From contig NZ_PGVG01000001.1 of the NCBI RefSeq assembly GCF_002795245.1, positions 62,001 to 126,000 of the forward strand: a stretch of 64,000 nucleotides of DNA, given 5' to 3'. The first letter of the stretch is position 1, and each line of letters begins with the position of its first letter. Made by a program: the position numbers and the translations under genes. Source of the DNA: Bradyrhizobium forestalis. GTDB lineage: Bacteria > Pseudomonadota > Alphaproteobacteria > Rhizobiales > Xanthobacteraceae. Of the stretch, positions 1-8,654 are shown in pieces. The notes below the pieces were generated by a model. It saw only the letters and a program-made list of their open reading frames with translations. It did not search any database and was not told the origin of the DNA.

Positions 1-41
1 CGCCCGCTCGAGCAGCCCAAATCACTTCAGGAGTATCTGGC

Positions 42-1193
42 ATGACCACCCAACGCCTCGGCCTCATCATGAACGGCGTCACCGGCCGCATGGGGCTCAA
101 CCAGCATCTGATCCGCTCGATCGTCGCGATCCGCGACGAGGGCGGCGTCCGCTTGAAGAACGGCGACCGCGTGATGCCCGACCCGATCCTGGTCGGCCGC
201 AGCGCCGAGAAGGTCGAGGCCCTCGCCAAGCGCTACAACACCACGCGCTGGACCACCGACCTTGACGCGGCGCTCGCCGACAAGAACGACACCATGTTCT
301 TCGACGCCGCGACCACGCAGGCGCGTCCGGGCCTGCTAACCCAGGCCATCAACGCCGGCAAGCACGTCTATTGCGAGAAGCCGATCGCGACCAATTTCGA
401 GGAAGCCGTCGAGGTCGTGAAGCTCGCCAATGCCAAGGGCGTCAAGCACGGCACGGTGCAGGACAAGCTGTTCCTGCCCGGCCTGAAGAAGATCGCCTTC
501 CTGCGCGATTCCGGCTTCTTCGGCCGCATCCTCTCGGTACGCGGCGAATTCGGCTATTGGGTGTTCGAAGGCGGCTGGCAGGAGGCGCAGCGGCCGTCCT
601 GGAATTACCGGGACGAGGACGGCGGCGGCATCATCCTGGACATGGTCTGCCACTGGCGCTATGTGCTCGACAATCTCTTCGGCAATGTCCAGAGCGTAAG
701 CTGCATCGGTAACACCGACATCCCCGAGCGCTATGACGAGCAGGGCCAGAAGTACAAGGCGACCGCGGACGATTCCGCCTACGCGACCTTCCAGCTCGAG
801 GGCGGCATCATCGCCCACATCAACATGTCCTGGGTCACGCGCGTCTATCGTGACGACCTCGTCACCTTCCAGGTCGACGGTACGCTCGGCTCGGCGGTCG
901 CAGGGCTCACCGAGTGCATGATCCAGGCACGGCAGGCGACGCCCCGCCCGGTGTGGAATCCCGACGAGAAGCGGCTGCACGATTTCTACGGCGACTGGCA
1001 GAAGCTGCCCGACAACGTCAGCTACGACAACGGCTTCAAGGAGCAGTGGGAGATGTTCATCCGCCACGTCTACGAGGATGCGCCCTACAAGTTCACGCTG
1101 CTCGAAGGCGCCAAGGGCGTGCAGCTCGCCGAATGCGCGCTGAAGAGCTGGAAGGAGCGGCGCTGGATCGACGTCGCCCCGATCAAGGTCTGA
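42..1193 (+). CDS. Gfo/Idh/MocA family NAD(P)-dependent oxidoreductase
   Basis: This 383-residue protein has the two-domain layout of the Gfo/Idh/MocA dehydrogenases, which oxidise sugars or polyols. An N-terminal Rossmann stretch reads NGVTGRMG around residues 11-18, a relaxed form of the usual Gly-rich loop. The family Glu-Lys-Pro motif (HVYCEKP) lies at residues 108-114, with a C-terminal alpha/beta dimerisation domain after it. The start follows a CAGGAG ribosome site. The next gene begins 10 bases downstream and a third overlaps that one, so the three form an operon, probably for catabolism of a sugar or inositol-like polyol. The substrate cannot be read from the sequence. Upstream genes lie outside the window. 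Confidence 0.9.
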   Translation: MTTQRLGLIMNGVTGRMGLNQHLIRSIVAIRDEGGVRLKNGDRVMPDPILVGRSAEKVEALAKRYNTTRWTTDLDAALADKNDTMFFDAATTQARPGLLTQAINAGKHVYCEKPIATNFEEAVEVVKLANAKGVKHGTVQDKLFLPGLKKIAFLRDSGFFGRILSVRGEFGYWVFEGGWQEAQRPSWNYRDEDGGGIILDMVCHWRYVLDNLFGNVQSVSCIGNTDIPERYDEQGQKYKATADDSAYATFQLEGGIIAHINMSWVTRVYRDDLVTFQVDGTLGSAVAGLTECMIQARQATPRPVWNPDEKRLHDFYGDWQKLPDNVSYDNGFKEQWEMFIRHVYEDAPYKFTLLEGAKGVQLAECALKSWKERRWIDVAPIKV

Positions 1194-1203
1194 GGAGGGA
1201 CAG

Positions 1204-2409
1204 ATGAACAAGCCCGTCCAGCCCAAGCCTGCTTCTTCGATGTCGTCCTTGTCGCTCAAGCTGCCGAAGGCCGATCGCTCGATCGAGACCTATCGGCTCG
1301 CGGCTTCGCGAACGTTCCCCGCAAAGCTCGAGGGACCGCTGAACCGCATCGCCTTCTCGGCCGTGCACACGGTGGCCGATCCCTTTGCCGACAACGACCC
1401 CTGGCTCTCGGTCGCCGTCGACTGGGACAAGACCATCGCCTTCCGCGAGCACGTCTGGGACCTCGGCCTCGGCGTTGCGGAGGCGATGGACACCGCGCAG
1501 CGCGGCATGGGGCTGGACTGGCCGACGTCGCTGGAGCTGATCACGCGCTCGGTCGCCGCAGCGAAGCGGCGCAACGCGCTGGTGTTCTCGGGCGCCGGCA
1601 CAGACCATCTGGCGGTCGAGGATGCCAGGAGCCTCGACGACGTCATCCGCGCCTACGAAGAGCAGATTTCGGCAGTCGAGAAGGTCGGCGGCCGCATCAT
1701 CCTGATGGCCTCGCGCGCGCTGGCGAAACTCGGCCGCAACGCCGACGATTACGCAAAAGTCTACGATCGCGTGCTGTCGCAAGTCCGCGAGCCCGTGATC
1801 ATCCACTGGCTCGGCGACATGTTCGATCCGGCGCTGACGGGATATTGGGGCAGCAAGGATCTCGACAAGGCGATGGACACGGCCGTCGCCATCATCAACG
1901 GCAATGCCGCCAAGGTCGATGGCGTCAAGGTCTCGCTGCTCGACGAGCAGCGCGAGATCGACATGCGCCGGCGCCTGGACATGCGCATCAAGATGTACAC
2001 CGGCGACGATTTCAATTACGCGGAGCTGATTGCCGGCGATAGCCAAGGCTTTTCGCACGCGCTGCTCGGCATCTTTGACGCCATTGCGCCGGCGGCGTCT
2101 TACGCGCTGTCGCGGCTCGCGGCAGGGGACGAGGCCGGCTTCCACGACGTGCTCGGGCCGACGGTGCCGCTGTCGCGCCACATCTTCAAGGCGCCGACAC
2201 GTTTCTACAAGACCGGTGTCGTGTTCATGGCGTACCTCAACGGCCACCAGGATCATTTCACCATGGTCGGTGGCCAGGAGAGCACGCGCTCCACGTTGCA
2301 TCTGGCCGAGCTGTTCCGTTTGGCCGACAAGGCCGGCCTGCTCGCCAACCCCGAACTCGCGACGCAGCGGATGAAGACCGTGCTCGCCACCCACGGTATC
2401 GAATCCTGA
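1204..2409 (+). CDS. DUF993 family protein (dihydrodipicolinate synthase-like)
   Basis: The 401-residue product belongs to the DUF993 family, annotated as dihydrodipicolinate-synthase-like TIM-barrel proteins. These commonly sit beside Gfo/Idh/MocA dehydrogenases and sugar isomerases. A Lys in GVKVSLLD (about residue 242) is a candidate Schiff-base lysine by analogy with class I aldolases; this is inference. The start ATG has a strong GAGGAGGGA ribosome site. The stop codon overlaps the start of the next gene as TGATG, so the two are translationally coupled. The likely role is aldol cleavage or a related step after the dehydrogenase. The substrate is unknown. Confidence 0.85.
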   Translation: MNKPVQPKPASSMSSLSLKLPKADRSIETYRLAASRTFPAKLEGPLNRIAFSAVHTVADPFADNDPWLSVAVDWDKTIAFREHVWDLGLGVAEAMDTAQRGMGLDWPTSLELITRSVAAAKRRNALVFSGAGTDHLAVEDARSLDDVIRAYEEQISAVEKVGGRIILMASRALAKLGRNADDYAKVYDRVLSQVREPVIIHWLGDMFDPALTGYWGSKDLDKAMDTAVAIINGNAAKVDGVKVSLLDEQREIDMRRRLDMRIKMYTGDDFNYAELIAGDSQGFSHALLGIFDAIAPAASYALSRLAAGDEAGFHDVLGPTVPLSRHIFKAPTRFYKTGVVFMAYLNGHQDHFTMVGGQESTRSTLHLAELFRLADKAGLLANPELATQRMKTVLATHGIES

Positions 2410-3272
2410 TGCGCGATTTCTCGTCCGATCATCGCTGGCTGTCGCTGAACACGGCGACGGTCCGCAGGCAGGGTGACCTCGTCGAGATCATCGAGGCCTG
2501 TGCGAAGCACGGCATCCGCGCCATCGACCCCTGGCGCGATCAGGTCGCCGCCGTAGGTCTCGATCGCGCCGCACGCGCGGTGCGCGAGGCAGGCCTCGAT
2601 CTGTCAGGCTATTGCCGCGGCGGCATGTTCACCTCGGACGCCTCGCGCCGCGGCGAGGTGCGCGACGACAACCGGCGCTGCGTCGATGAAGCCAAGGCGC
2701 TGGGCGCACCCTGCATCGTGCTTGTCGTCGGCGGCCTGCCGCAATATTCGCGGCCGGGCAGCGAGGCCTCGAAGGATATCGCGGCGGCGCGCGGGCAGGT
2801 CGAGGAAGCTCTCGCCGAGATGCTCGACTACGCGAGGCAGGCAAAGCTGCCGCTCGCGATCGAGCCGTTGCATCCGGCCTATGCCGCCGACCGGGCCTGC
2901 GTGAACACGACAAAGCAGGCGCTCGACATCTGCGACCGGCTCGACCCCGGCCGCACCGGCATGCTCGGCGTCGCGCTCGACGTCTATCACATCTGGTGGG
3001 ACCCGGAGCTGATGGACCAGATCGCACGCGCCGGCCAGGATCGTCTGCTCGCGTTCCACGTCTGCGACTGGCTGGTGCCGACAAAAGATATCCTCAACGA
3101 CCGCGGCATGATGGGCGACGGCGTCATCGACATCAAATCGGTGCGCGCCGCGGTCGAAGCGCAGGGCTTTGCCGGCTATTCGGAGATCGAGATCTTCTCC
3201 AATGACTGGTGGAGCAAGCCGATGGATGTGGTTTTGCAGACCTGCATCGAGCGGCATCGGACGGTGGTGTAG
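2409..3272 (+). CDS. Sugar phosphate isomerase/epimerase, TIM barrel
   Basis: The 287-residue protein has the xylose-isomerase-like (AP endonuclease family 2) fold. Candidate metal and catalytic residues appear in IEPLHP (Glu152), LDVYHIWWD (Asp191), FHVCDW (His217) and YSEIEIF (Glu259/Glu261). It is the third gene of the operon and overlaps the preceding stop codon by one base; no separate strong ribosome site is visible. Its 3' third is duplicated as a frameshifted remnant at 9767-10035. The intact copy here has no frame disruption. The substrate is unknown, probably the keto-sugar or inosose made by the upstream dehydrogenase. Confidence 0.88.
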   Translation: MRDFSSDHRWLSLNTATVRRQGDLVEIIEACAKHGIRAIDPWRDQVAAVGLDRAARAVREAGLDLSGYCRGGMFTSDASRRGEVRDDNRRCVDEAKALGAPCIVLVVGGLPQYSRPGSEASKDIAAARGQVEEALAEMLDYARQAKLPLAIEPLHPAYAADRACVNTTKQALDICDRLDPGRTGMLGVALDVYHIWWDPELMDQIARAGQDRLLAFHVCDWLVPTKDILNDRGMMGDGVIDIKSVRAAVEAQGFAGYSEIEIFSNDWWSKPMDVVLQTCIERHRTVV

Positions 3273-3308
3273 GTCGTCGGCGACACTGTCCCTGCAACGG
3301 CGGCGAGA

Positions 3309-3599
3309 CTACTGGAAGCCAATGACCATCACTTGCGTGCCCACATATGTTCTGTTCCAGATGGGGCCTGTCTTTATCATAGCGCTTACGTACGCCCTGG
3401 CGATGATTAGTGTCCAGCGTGGATCTTGAATGGAGAACTCAAAATAGTTGCTTTCCGTGTCGTAACGTTCTGGGTTGTTACGCACGAATAAATTGTTCTG
3501 CATCAGCTGGGCGATTACATCAAATAGTGCAGGGAGATTTTCAGCGGGACAGCGAGCCCTCGCAATGTCCAAGGCTGGGTTAGAGTATATGACCTGCAT
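3309..3599 (-). CDS. Small hypothetical protein downstream of the MACPF gene
   Basis: This 96-residue reading frame starts 16 bases after the stop of the MACPF gene on the same strand, so the two are probably co-transcribed. I do not recognise the family. It has no signal peptide and no convincing membrane helix. The C-terminal half is rich in aromatic and hydrophobic residues (for example PRWTLIIARAYVSAMIK, about residues 59-75). Its position suggests a partner, chaperone or protective protein for the MACPF product, but that rests on proximity alone. Codon usage is more A/T-rich than in the flanking operons. Confidence 0.5.
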   Translation of the reverse strand: MQVIYSNPALDIARARCPAENLPALFDVIAQLMQNNLFVRNNPERYDTESNYFEFSIQDPRWTLIIARAYVSAMIKTGPIWNRTYVGTQVMVIGFQ

Positions 3600-3615
3600 G
3601 CTGGTTCATCCTCGA

Positions 3616-5205
3616 TTAGAGCTGCTCGGAAAGACTGAAGGGATCGGACGGTCCATTTGCGAAGGCCGTCCATTTCTCGCCTTCGGCAGCCTCGATCTCA
3701 TTGGCTGGTACCGGCGGGGCGTCCGGATCCAGGCCGAAACAATGGCCGCCACCTCGGAGGGCCCAGCGGTAAACGGTGGCGAGCACGTTTGATTGCAGGC
3801 CCTGCGGCTGCAATGGCAGCACTTTGCTGAAATAGCTTAGGTCCTCGGTGTAGCGTCCTTCCGCGATGACAGCTGCATCGCTTGCGGTATCCGTCGTGAA
3901 GAAGTGGACCGATGAGTTGTAGTAGCGATGCAGGGTTACTGCCGTTTGGCAACTTGTCGTCTGCGGCAGTACGTAGAATGGAGTGCCAACCAGCTTATAG
4001 TGCGAGAAATTTATCTCGGTCGGCTTGCCCTCCGGGTTTTCCAACGTGGTGTATAGATAATCGGCGCTGTCGCTTCCGACATAGCTGTAGAATGGCAGGA
4101 CGCTGTTAGGCAGCGAGAAATAGGCATAGGCCGCCTTTAGCGCCGTCTTGACGGTCCCCGGAAACACGCACAGCTCCCACATGCCGACAAGCGTTATCGC
4201 AATTGTCGCGGGGTTTGCTCCGGTACTGGCGATCCAGGCTTCATAGTTCGTCAGCTTCGCATCCGTGCTGGATTGTGCGGATGGCGCGTTCGACGCGAGG
4301 GATGCCAACGTCTCGTTGCCGCCGATAGCCAGGAACTTGCTCTTTCGGCTGCTCTCGTAGTTGCTGTTCTTATAGGAGCTCTTCATGCCAAGCGAGCCGG
4401 TGACAAGATCGTATTCAGCCGTGATATCGAGAGACGCATCGGTCTGACTGATATTCGACGATCGTTCGATCGCAACGCTCAGGCTGCTGCGGGCGCCAAC
4501 GAACACAGATGCCACGATATGGGTGCCGTACTTGGTGAAAAAGTTCCGATATCGATCGACACACGACTTGTCCGCCGGATCGAACGTTGCCGGAAGATCC
4601 TTGGCCACCTGGGAAAAAATCGCGTCCCACGATGATCCGTTGGTCTCTGACTGTGCATACAGCAGTGCGTTGTCGAGAGTGAGACTCCACCTCTCCGAGA
4701 GCGTCTCCTGAATGCCGTAGAAGTACGAGCTGCTTTCGCAATTCTGCGACGAGAAAGCGGAATTTGCGGACGCCCAGAAGAGCCCATCTCCACCTTCGAG
4801 GCCAGCCTGAACGCTGTAATAGTCCGCAATTTGCTGATAGGTGGAAAAGGTCTGCGCGGAGCTTGTCGCGCTGAATATTCCGTCGACATGCACGTCGGCG
4901 GGGACCTGATATGCTGTTCCCACCAACGGATCGCCGCTCCCAGGCGGGATAGGCCATATGCCGCCGACGTCATCCTGATACGGCACCGCGGACGTCATGA
5001 AGTCGGTGCCCCCGGCACCCATAAAGGTCACCAGCGAACCGCGTAGCGACGACGGGGCAAATTCGGAAGCATTGACATCGAAGGGATTGAAGCCCGATCC
5101 CAGCAAGTCAAGTCCTGGAATGGCCGCGTAGCTCGGCTGCACCGCGCCACGTCCGGTCGTTTCGGCCGCAGAAGAGGTCACGGGTTGCGCTTTGGAATCT
5201 AACAT
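3616..5205 (-). CDS. MACPF (perforin-like) domain protein with DUF5648-like C-terminus
   Basis: The 529-residue protein carries the membrane-attack-complex/perforin signature at residues 226-238 (YGTHIVASVFVGA). The consensus is [YW]-G-[TS]-H-[FY]-x6-G-G, so Tyr-Gly-Thr-His and the first Gly are kept, while Ile replaces the aromatic and Ala the last Gly. Flanking sequence (about 100-345) is the right size for the MACPF fold. Residues 370-490 contain two aromatic units (FYSYVG..DYLYTT and LHRYYN..HFFTTD) like those of the DUF5648 family, which would serve as a binding or targeting tail. There is no classical signal peptide. The start is preceded by AAAGAGG. Family members insert into membranes as oligomeric pores; pore formation here is inferred. 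Composition and context suggest acquisition by transfer. Confidence 0.8.
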   Translation of the reverse strand: MLDSKAQPVTSSAAETTGRGAVQPSYAAIPGLDLLGSGFNPFDVNASEFAPSSLRGSLVTFMGAGGTDFMTSAVPYQDDVGGIWPIPPGSGDPLVGTAYQVPADVHVDGIFSATSSAQTFSTYQQIADYYSVQAGLEGGDGLFWASANSAFSSQNCESSSYFYGIQETLSERWSLTLDNALLYAQSETNGSSWDAIFSQVAKDLPATFDPADKSCVDRYRNFFTKYGTHIVASVFVGARSSLSVAIERSSNISQTDASLDITAEYDLVTGSLGMKSSYKNSNYESSRKSKFLAIGGNETLASLASNAPSAQSSTDAKLTNYEAWIASTGANPATIAITLVGMWELCVFPGTVKTALKAAYAYFSLPNSVLPFYSYVGSDSADYLYTTLENPEGKPTEINFSHYKLVGTPFYVLPQTTSCQTAVTLHRYYNSSVHFFTTDTASDAAVIAEGRYTEDLSYFSKVLPLQPQGLQSNVLATVYRWALRGGGHCFGLDPDAPPVPANEIEAAEGEKWTAFANGPSDPFSLSEQL

Positions 5206-5450
5206 GTCGAGGCCTCTTTCCGGTAAGGATGAAAACCTGAGGACGTCCCTGGCCGTGCCTGGATAAGCAGGCAGCGCCTGGCATTGAATGTTCGCAAAGG
5301 CGGCAGAGCCAGCGCAAGCAAAGATTGCTCTTTACCACTGTTACATCTCAAACAATTGCGTGAAGTTGACAGACGGTGCAGCGGGCCACTGCGGCGTCGC
5401 CCGGTGAAGGCCGCCCTCTGGCGTCGATTGCGCGTGGCGCTGATTTGCAC
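5206..5450. other. Intergenic stretch upstream of the MACPF gene
   Basis: This stretch holds the MACPF ribosome site (AAAGAGG just before 5205) and presumably its minus-strand promoter. No confident -35/-10 pair can be named. Short frames on both strands read like out-of-frame debris and match no family I recognise. Confidence 0.4.
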
Positions 5451-5456
5451 GACGGA

Positions 5457-5765
5457 TCAAATGTTTCGCCGAATCCGCGGCCCATGTCGCGTGGACCCGT
5501 CCGCTACTGTGCATGGCGTTGTTTTCGACATTTTTGTTCGGAGGTGCGATTCAGCTGTCCCGATTGCGGTGCTCGATCTCGAGCGGCGCGCCACCAACGT
5601 CGCCGGATAGAGCTGGCCGAAGATGGCTTCCATGTTGCACAGGCTGCGCGCGGAAGGATGGAGGGGCGCGACGTCGCCATATCCTGTTGTGGTCATCGTT
5701 GCGGGCACCTGCAATGGCGAGATCGCGATCGTCATGATCGCCAGCAGCACTGTTATGCGGCACAA
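5457..5765 (-). pseudogene. Remnant of a two-TM potassium channel (pore segment)
   Basis: On the minus strand the frame contains TTTGYGDVAPLHP, the K+ selectivity-filter signature, at about 5655-5690. It continues as ARSLCNMEAIFGQLYPATLVAR, the start of the inner helix of small Ion_trans_2 channels. The frame has an in-frame stop four codons upstream of its first possible TTG start. The N-terminal outer helix is missing, and the 3' end runs into the dispersed repeat at 5504-5536. It is therefore a truncated remnant rather than a working channel. A short transcribed peptide cannot be excluded. Confidence 0.5.
5504..5536. repeat. Dispersed 33-bp repeat, copy 1
   Basis: The 33 bases beginning CTACTGTGCATGG and ending CGACATTTTTG recur at 13561-13593 on the same strand with one mismatch. 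Here the element forms the tail of the channel remnant. The sequence resembles an intergenic element I associate with Bradyrhizobium genomes; that association is from memory. Confidence 0.75.
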
Positions 5766-5925
5766 GACGCTGGTTTAATTGCCACGAGCGTCTCGGTGAA
5801 AAGTCAGACGATTGCGCTGTCATCGATTCACCGGCAAACACCGGACTATCACTCGTCAATTCGATCTGCAAAGCTGTGACAACACAGATGCCCTGCAAAC
5901 AAGCAGGCGTGAAGGGAGGTTCGCA

Positions 5926-6144
5926 GTGGATAGAGTGCGACGCTTGCGTGCGATGAGTTCACTGTGCCGCCAACAGGCCGCGTACAACAGCATGAACAAA
6001 TGGAAGCTGCTCGCAGAAGCAGAATACTGGGATCATCTGGCTGATCTCGAGTTGTCTTCTCACTTCCAGCAATGCAACGCCATTGGCTCGAATGAGATTG
6101 AGCAGCCTCAAGCGATCACAAGCACGGATGATGCAGGGCGGTAG
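5926..6144 (+). CDS. Small hypothetical protein, GTG start
   Basis: This 72-residue product starts at GTG with a strong GGGAGG ribosome site seven bases upstream, which decides the start. It contains LCRQQAAYNSMNKWKLLAEAEYWDHLA, a Cys plus Trp/Leu-rich helical pattern. It resembles a family of small uncharacterised Bradyrhizobium proteins of 50-70 residues that I recall only in outline. There is no signal peptide or membrane segment. It stands alone between the channel remnant and the LTXXQ fragment. Function is unknown. Confidence 0.5.
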   Translation: MDRVRRLRAMSSLCRQQAAYNSMNKWKLLAEAEYWDHLADLELSSHFQQCNAIGSNEIEQPQAITSTDDAGR

Positions 6145-6326
6145 ACGATCTCCGCATGAGATCAGAAGGAGGCTGTCGTTTGCGTTCCGTGCCGCTGCGC
6201 TCTCGCAGAGAGCCGCGGCGGGCACATGCATGGTCTCGTCGAGCTTTGAAGCAGGACGACTGCGTCACCCGGCGTCGTTCGGCCGTTACGCCAATTGCAG
6301 CGAGAGAGCGCGACGCCGCCCTTACC
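6145..6326. other. Intergenic stretch with no recognisable gene
   Basis: Several overlapping short frames exist on both strands, but none has a family motif or a convincing ribosome site. It adjoins the LTXXQ fragment and is probably decayed DNA inside the accessory segment. Confidence 0.4.
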
Positions 6327-6438
6327 GGCTTGCGACCTGTTGCAGCGTGTTGAAGCGCGCCTTCTGCTCGCTGCTCAGCGTGGCGTAGAACTCATCCAAG
6401 GCGGGCTCGACCAGCCTGGCGGCCGTCAGCATGGCCTC
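6327..6438 (-). pseudogene. Fragment of an LTXXQ-family gene (3' end copy)
   Basis: These 112 bases match 10058-10169, the 3' end of the intact LTXXQ gene, with nine differences by eye. On the minus strand they encode AMLTAARLVEPALDEFYATL and the following LSSEQKARF, then an in-frame stop. Homology ends abruptly near 6438, and beyond it the frame has no family features. This is a truncated duplicate, not a functional gene. Confidence 0.75.
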
Positions 6439-6672
6439 TTTGAATTTGCTTCCGCTCTCAGCGGCAGAACGGACATTGTTCGGACCTACTGCTGGCTCGA
6501 CGCGGTCGCGAATGGCCCTAACCGGACATGCCGCGGACCTGGTAAAATTGAAGCGCAAAATTGAAGCGAATGAGCGGACATGTGACATTTTTCCGCTTGC
6601 CGAGGGACGCAACAGCCTAGACTGGTTCTGGGCAAATCGCGGCCAACGAGCCCGGCCTGGAAGTGACCGCCT

Positions 6673-8394
6673 ATGAAGCACTGGATCCACTGGCTGCCGG
6701 CAATCGAAATCCTCCGTCGATATGAGACGGCGTGGCTTCCGCGCGATATCTTCGCTGGACTGGTCCTGGCGACGATGCTGGTTCCGGTTGGAATTGCCTA
6801 CGCGGCAGCATCGGGCTTGCCTGGCATCTACGGTCTGTACGCAACGATCGTGCCGCTGTTGGTCTACGCGTTGTTCGGCCCCAGCCGCATCCTCGTGCTG
6901 GGGCCTGACTCGGCGCTGGCAGCTGTCATCCTCGGCGTTGTCGTCCCACTGTCTGGTGGCGATCCCCTTCGCGCCGCAACGCTCGCTGCGATGATGGCGA
7001 TCGTTTCGGGGACGGTCTGCATTCTAGCCGGCATCGCGCGCTTGGGTTTTGTCACCGAGTTGCTCTCCAAGCCGATACGGTACGGCTATATGAACGGAAT
7101 TGCATTAACCGTCTTGATCAGCCAACTGCCAAAGCTCTTCGGCTTCTCGATCACGAGCGACGGACCCTTGCGAAGCCTATGGGCGTTCGCCAATGCAATC
7201 CTTGAAGGAAAGACAAACTGGGTCGCATTCGGGATTGGGCTCGGCACGCTGATGGTCATCCTGCTGCTCCAGAACAACAAGCGGCTGCCGGGCATTCTGA
7301 TTGCGGTGGTTGGCGCGACCGCCGTCGTCGGCGTGCTTGATCTTGCGACCCGTTACGGCGTAGCGGTCTTGGGTCCGCTTCCGCAGGGCCTGCCGGGTTT
7401 CGTGGTCCCCTGGATCACCTACGGCGATATCGTCCCTGTTCTGGTCGGCGGCTGCGCAATCGCGCTGGTATCATTCGCTGACACCAGCGTGCTTTCGCGT
7501 GCCTATGCCGCACGATTGGATACTCACGTCGATCCCAACCAGGAGATGCTGGGGCTTGGCGCCGCCAATCTGGCAACCGGCTTTTTTCAAGGCTTCCCGA
7601 TCAGCAGCAGCGCTTCGCGCACTCCCGTTGCAGAAGCTGCCGGCGCCCGCACCCAGCTCACCAGCGTCATCGGCGCGCTTGCCATCGCCATCCTTCTGCT
7701 GGTGGCACCAAACCTCCTTCAGCATTTGCCCACCGCTGCATTGGCGGCCGTCGTCATCGCTGCTGCGATCGGCTTGTTCGAGGTCGCCGACCTCGAACGA
7801 ATCTATCGGATTCAGCAGTGGGAGTTTTGGCTGTCGATGGTCTGCTTTGTCGGCGTGGCGGTGCTCGGAGTGATTCCAGGAATTGGTCTGGCCATAGCGA
7901 TCGCCATCGCCGAGTTCTTATGGGACGGTTGGCGCCCACACTCCGCCGTGTTGGGTCGCGCCGATGGCGTCAAGGGTTATCACGACATCACCAGATATCC
8001 GGATGCGCGCCAAATCCCCGGACTGGTCCTGTTTCGGTGGGATGCGCCTCTGTTCTTCGCCAACGCCGAATTCTTCAAGGAGCGCGTACTGGACGCCGTG
8101 GCGAAATCGCCGACGCCCGTACGCTGGCTGGTCGTTGCGGCGGAGCCTGTCACCAGCGTGGACGTCTCCGCCGGCGATATGCTCGCCGAATTGGACGAGG
8201 CGTTGCACGCGCAGAGTATCGAGCTCTGCTTTGCCGAGCTGAAAGATCCAGTCAAGGACAAGCTGAAGAGATTTGGACTGTTCTCGCAGCTTGGCGAGCA
8301 GTATTTTTTCCCAACCCTTGGCGCGGCCGTTTCCAGTTACCTGGACATCAATGATGTCGAGTGGGAGGACTGGGAGGACCAAGCCAAACGTTAG
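6673..8394 (+). CDS. SulP family anion transporter with C-terminal STAS domain
   Basis: The 573-residue membrane protein has the SulP organisation: about 10-14 membrane helices over residues 25-430, then a cytoplasmic STAS domain from about 450 to 560. The SulP signature region reads YAAASGLPGIYGLYATIVP, with GPSRILVLGPDSA after it. In the STAS domain FRWDAPLFFANAEFF and SVDVSAGDML are recognisable. Transport of sulfate, bicarbonate or another anion is likely, but the substrate cannot be predicted. GGAAGTGA precedes the start. It lies within the accessory segment, apparently as a single-gene unit. Confidence 0.92.
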   Translation: MKHWIHWLPAIEILRRYETAWLPRDIFAGLVLATMLVPVGIAYAAASGLPGIYGLYATIVPLLVYALFGPSRILVLGPDSALAAVILGVVVPLSGGDPLRAATLAAMMAIVSGTVCILAGIARLGFVTELLSKPIRYGYMNGIALTVLISQLPKLFGFSITSDGPLRSLWAFANAILEGKTNWVAFGIGLGTLMVILLLQNNKRLPGILIAVVGATAVVGVLDLATRYGVAVLGPLPQGLPGFVVPWITYGDIVPVLVGGCAIALVSFADTSVLSRAYAARLDTHVDPNQEMLGLGAANLATGFFQGFPISSSASRTPVAEAAGARTQLTSVIGALAIAILLLVAPNLLQHLPTAALAAVVIAAAIGLFEVADLERIYRIQQWEFWLSMVCFVGVAVLGVIPGIGLAIAIAIAEFLWDGWRPHSAVLGRADGVKGYHDITRYPDARQIPGLVLFRWDAPLFFANAEFFKERVLDAVAKSPTPVRWLVVAAEPVTSVDVSAGDMLAELDEALHAQSIELCFAELKDPVKDKLKRFGLFSQLGEQYFFPTLGAAVSSYLDINDVEWEDWEDQAKR

Positions 8395-8654
8395 GAAGTG
8401 ACATGCCGGGCTTGAATACGCACGCCGATTGACTTCCGATTCTGGCCCTTGGCTGCCGAACTTTGAGCCCATGATTGCGACCGCTATCGTCGGAGCAGCG
8501 GACGCGGGACTGCGCTGGCTTTGAGCGCCGCTTGTGACCCATCTCGGACATTGAGATGCAGCTTCGGGCATCATTATTTGCCCATTCTCACTGGCCGTCT
8601 CGTCGCAAAATGCTAGGCTTGCGACATGGACCGGCGTGTCCTCCGCGGTGCTCA
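8395..8654. other. Intergenic region with partial dispersed repeat
   Basis: No gene is visible. Bases 8520-8554 (TTGAGCGCCGCTTGTGACCC followed by ATCTCGG) match 9742-9767 in part. Read on the minus strand they begin MSEMGHKRR, reminiscent of an intergenic repeat family that I recall as common in Bradyrhizobium. The promoter of the following substrate-binding protein must lie here but cannot be assigned. Confidence 0.5.
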
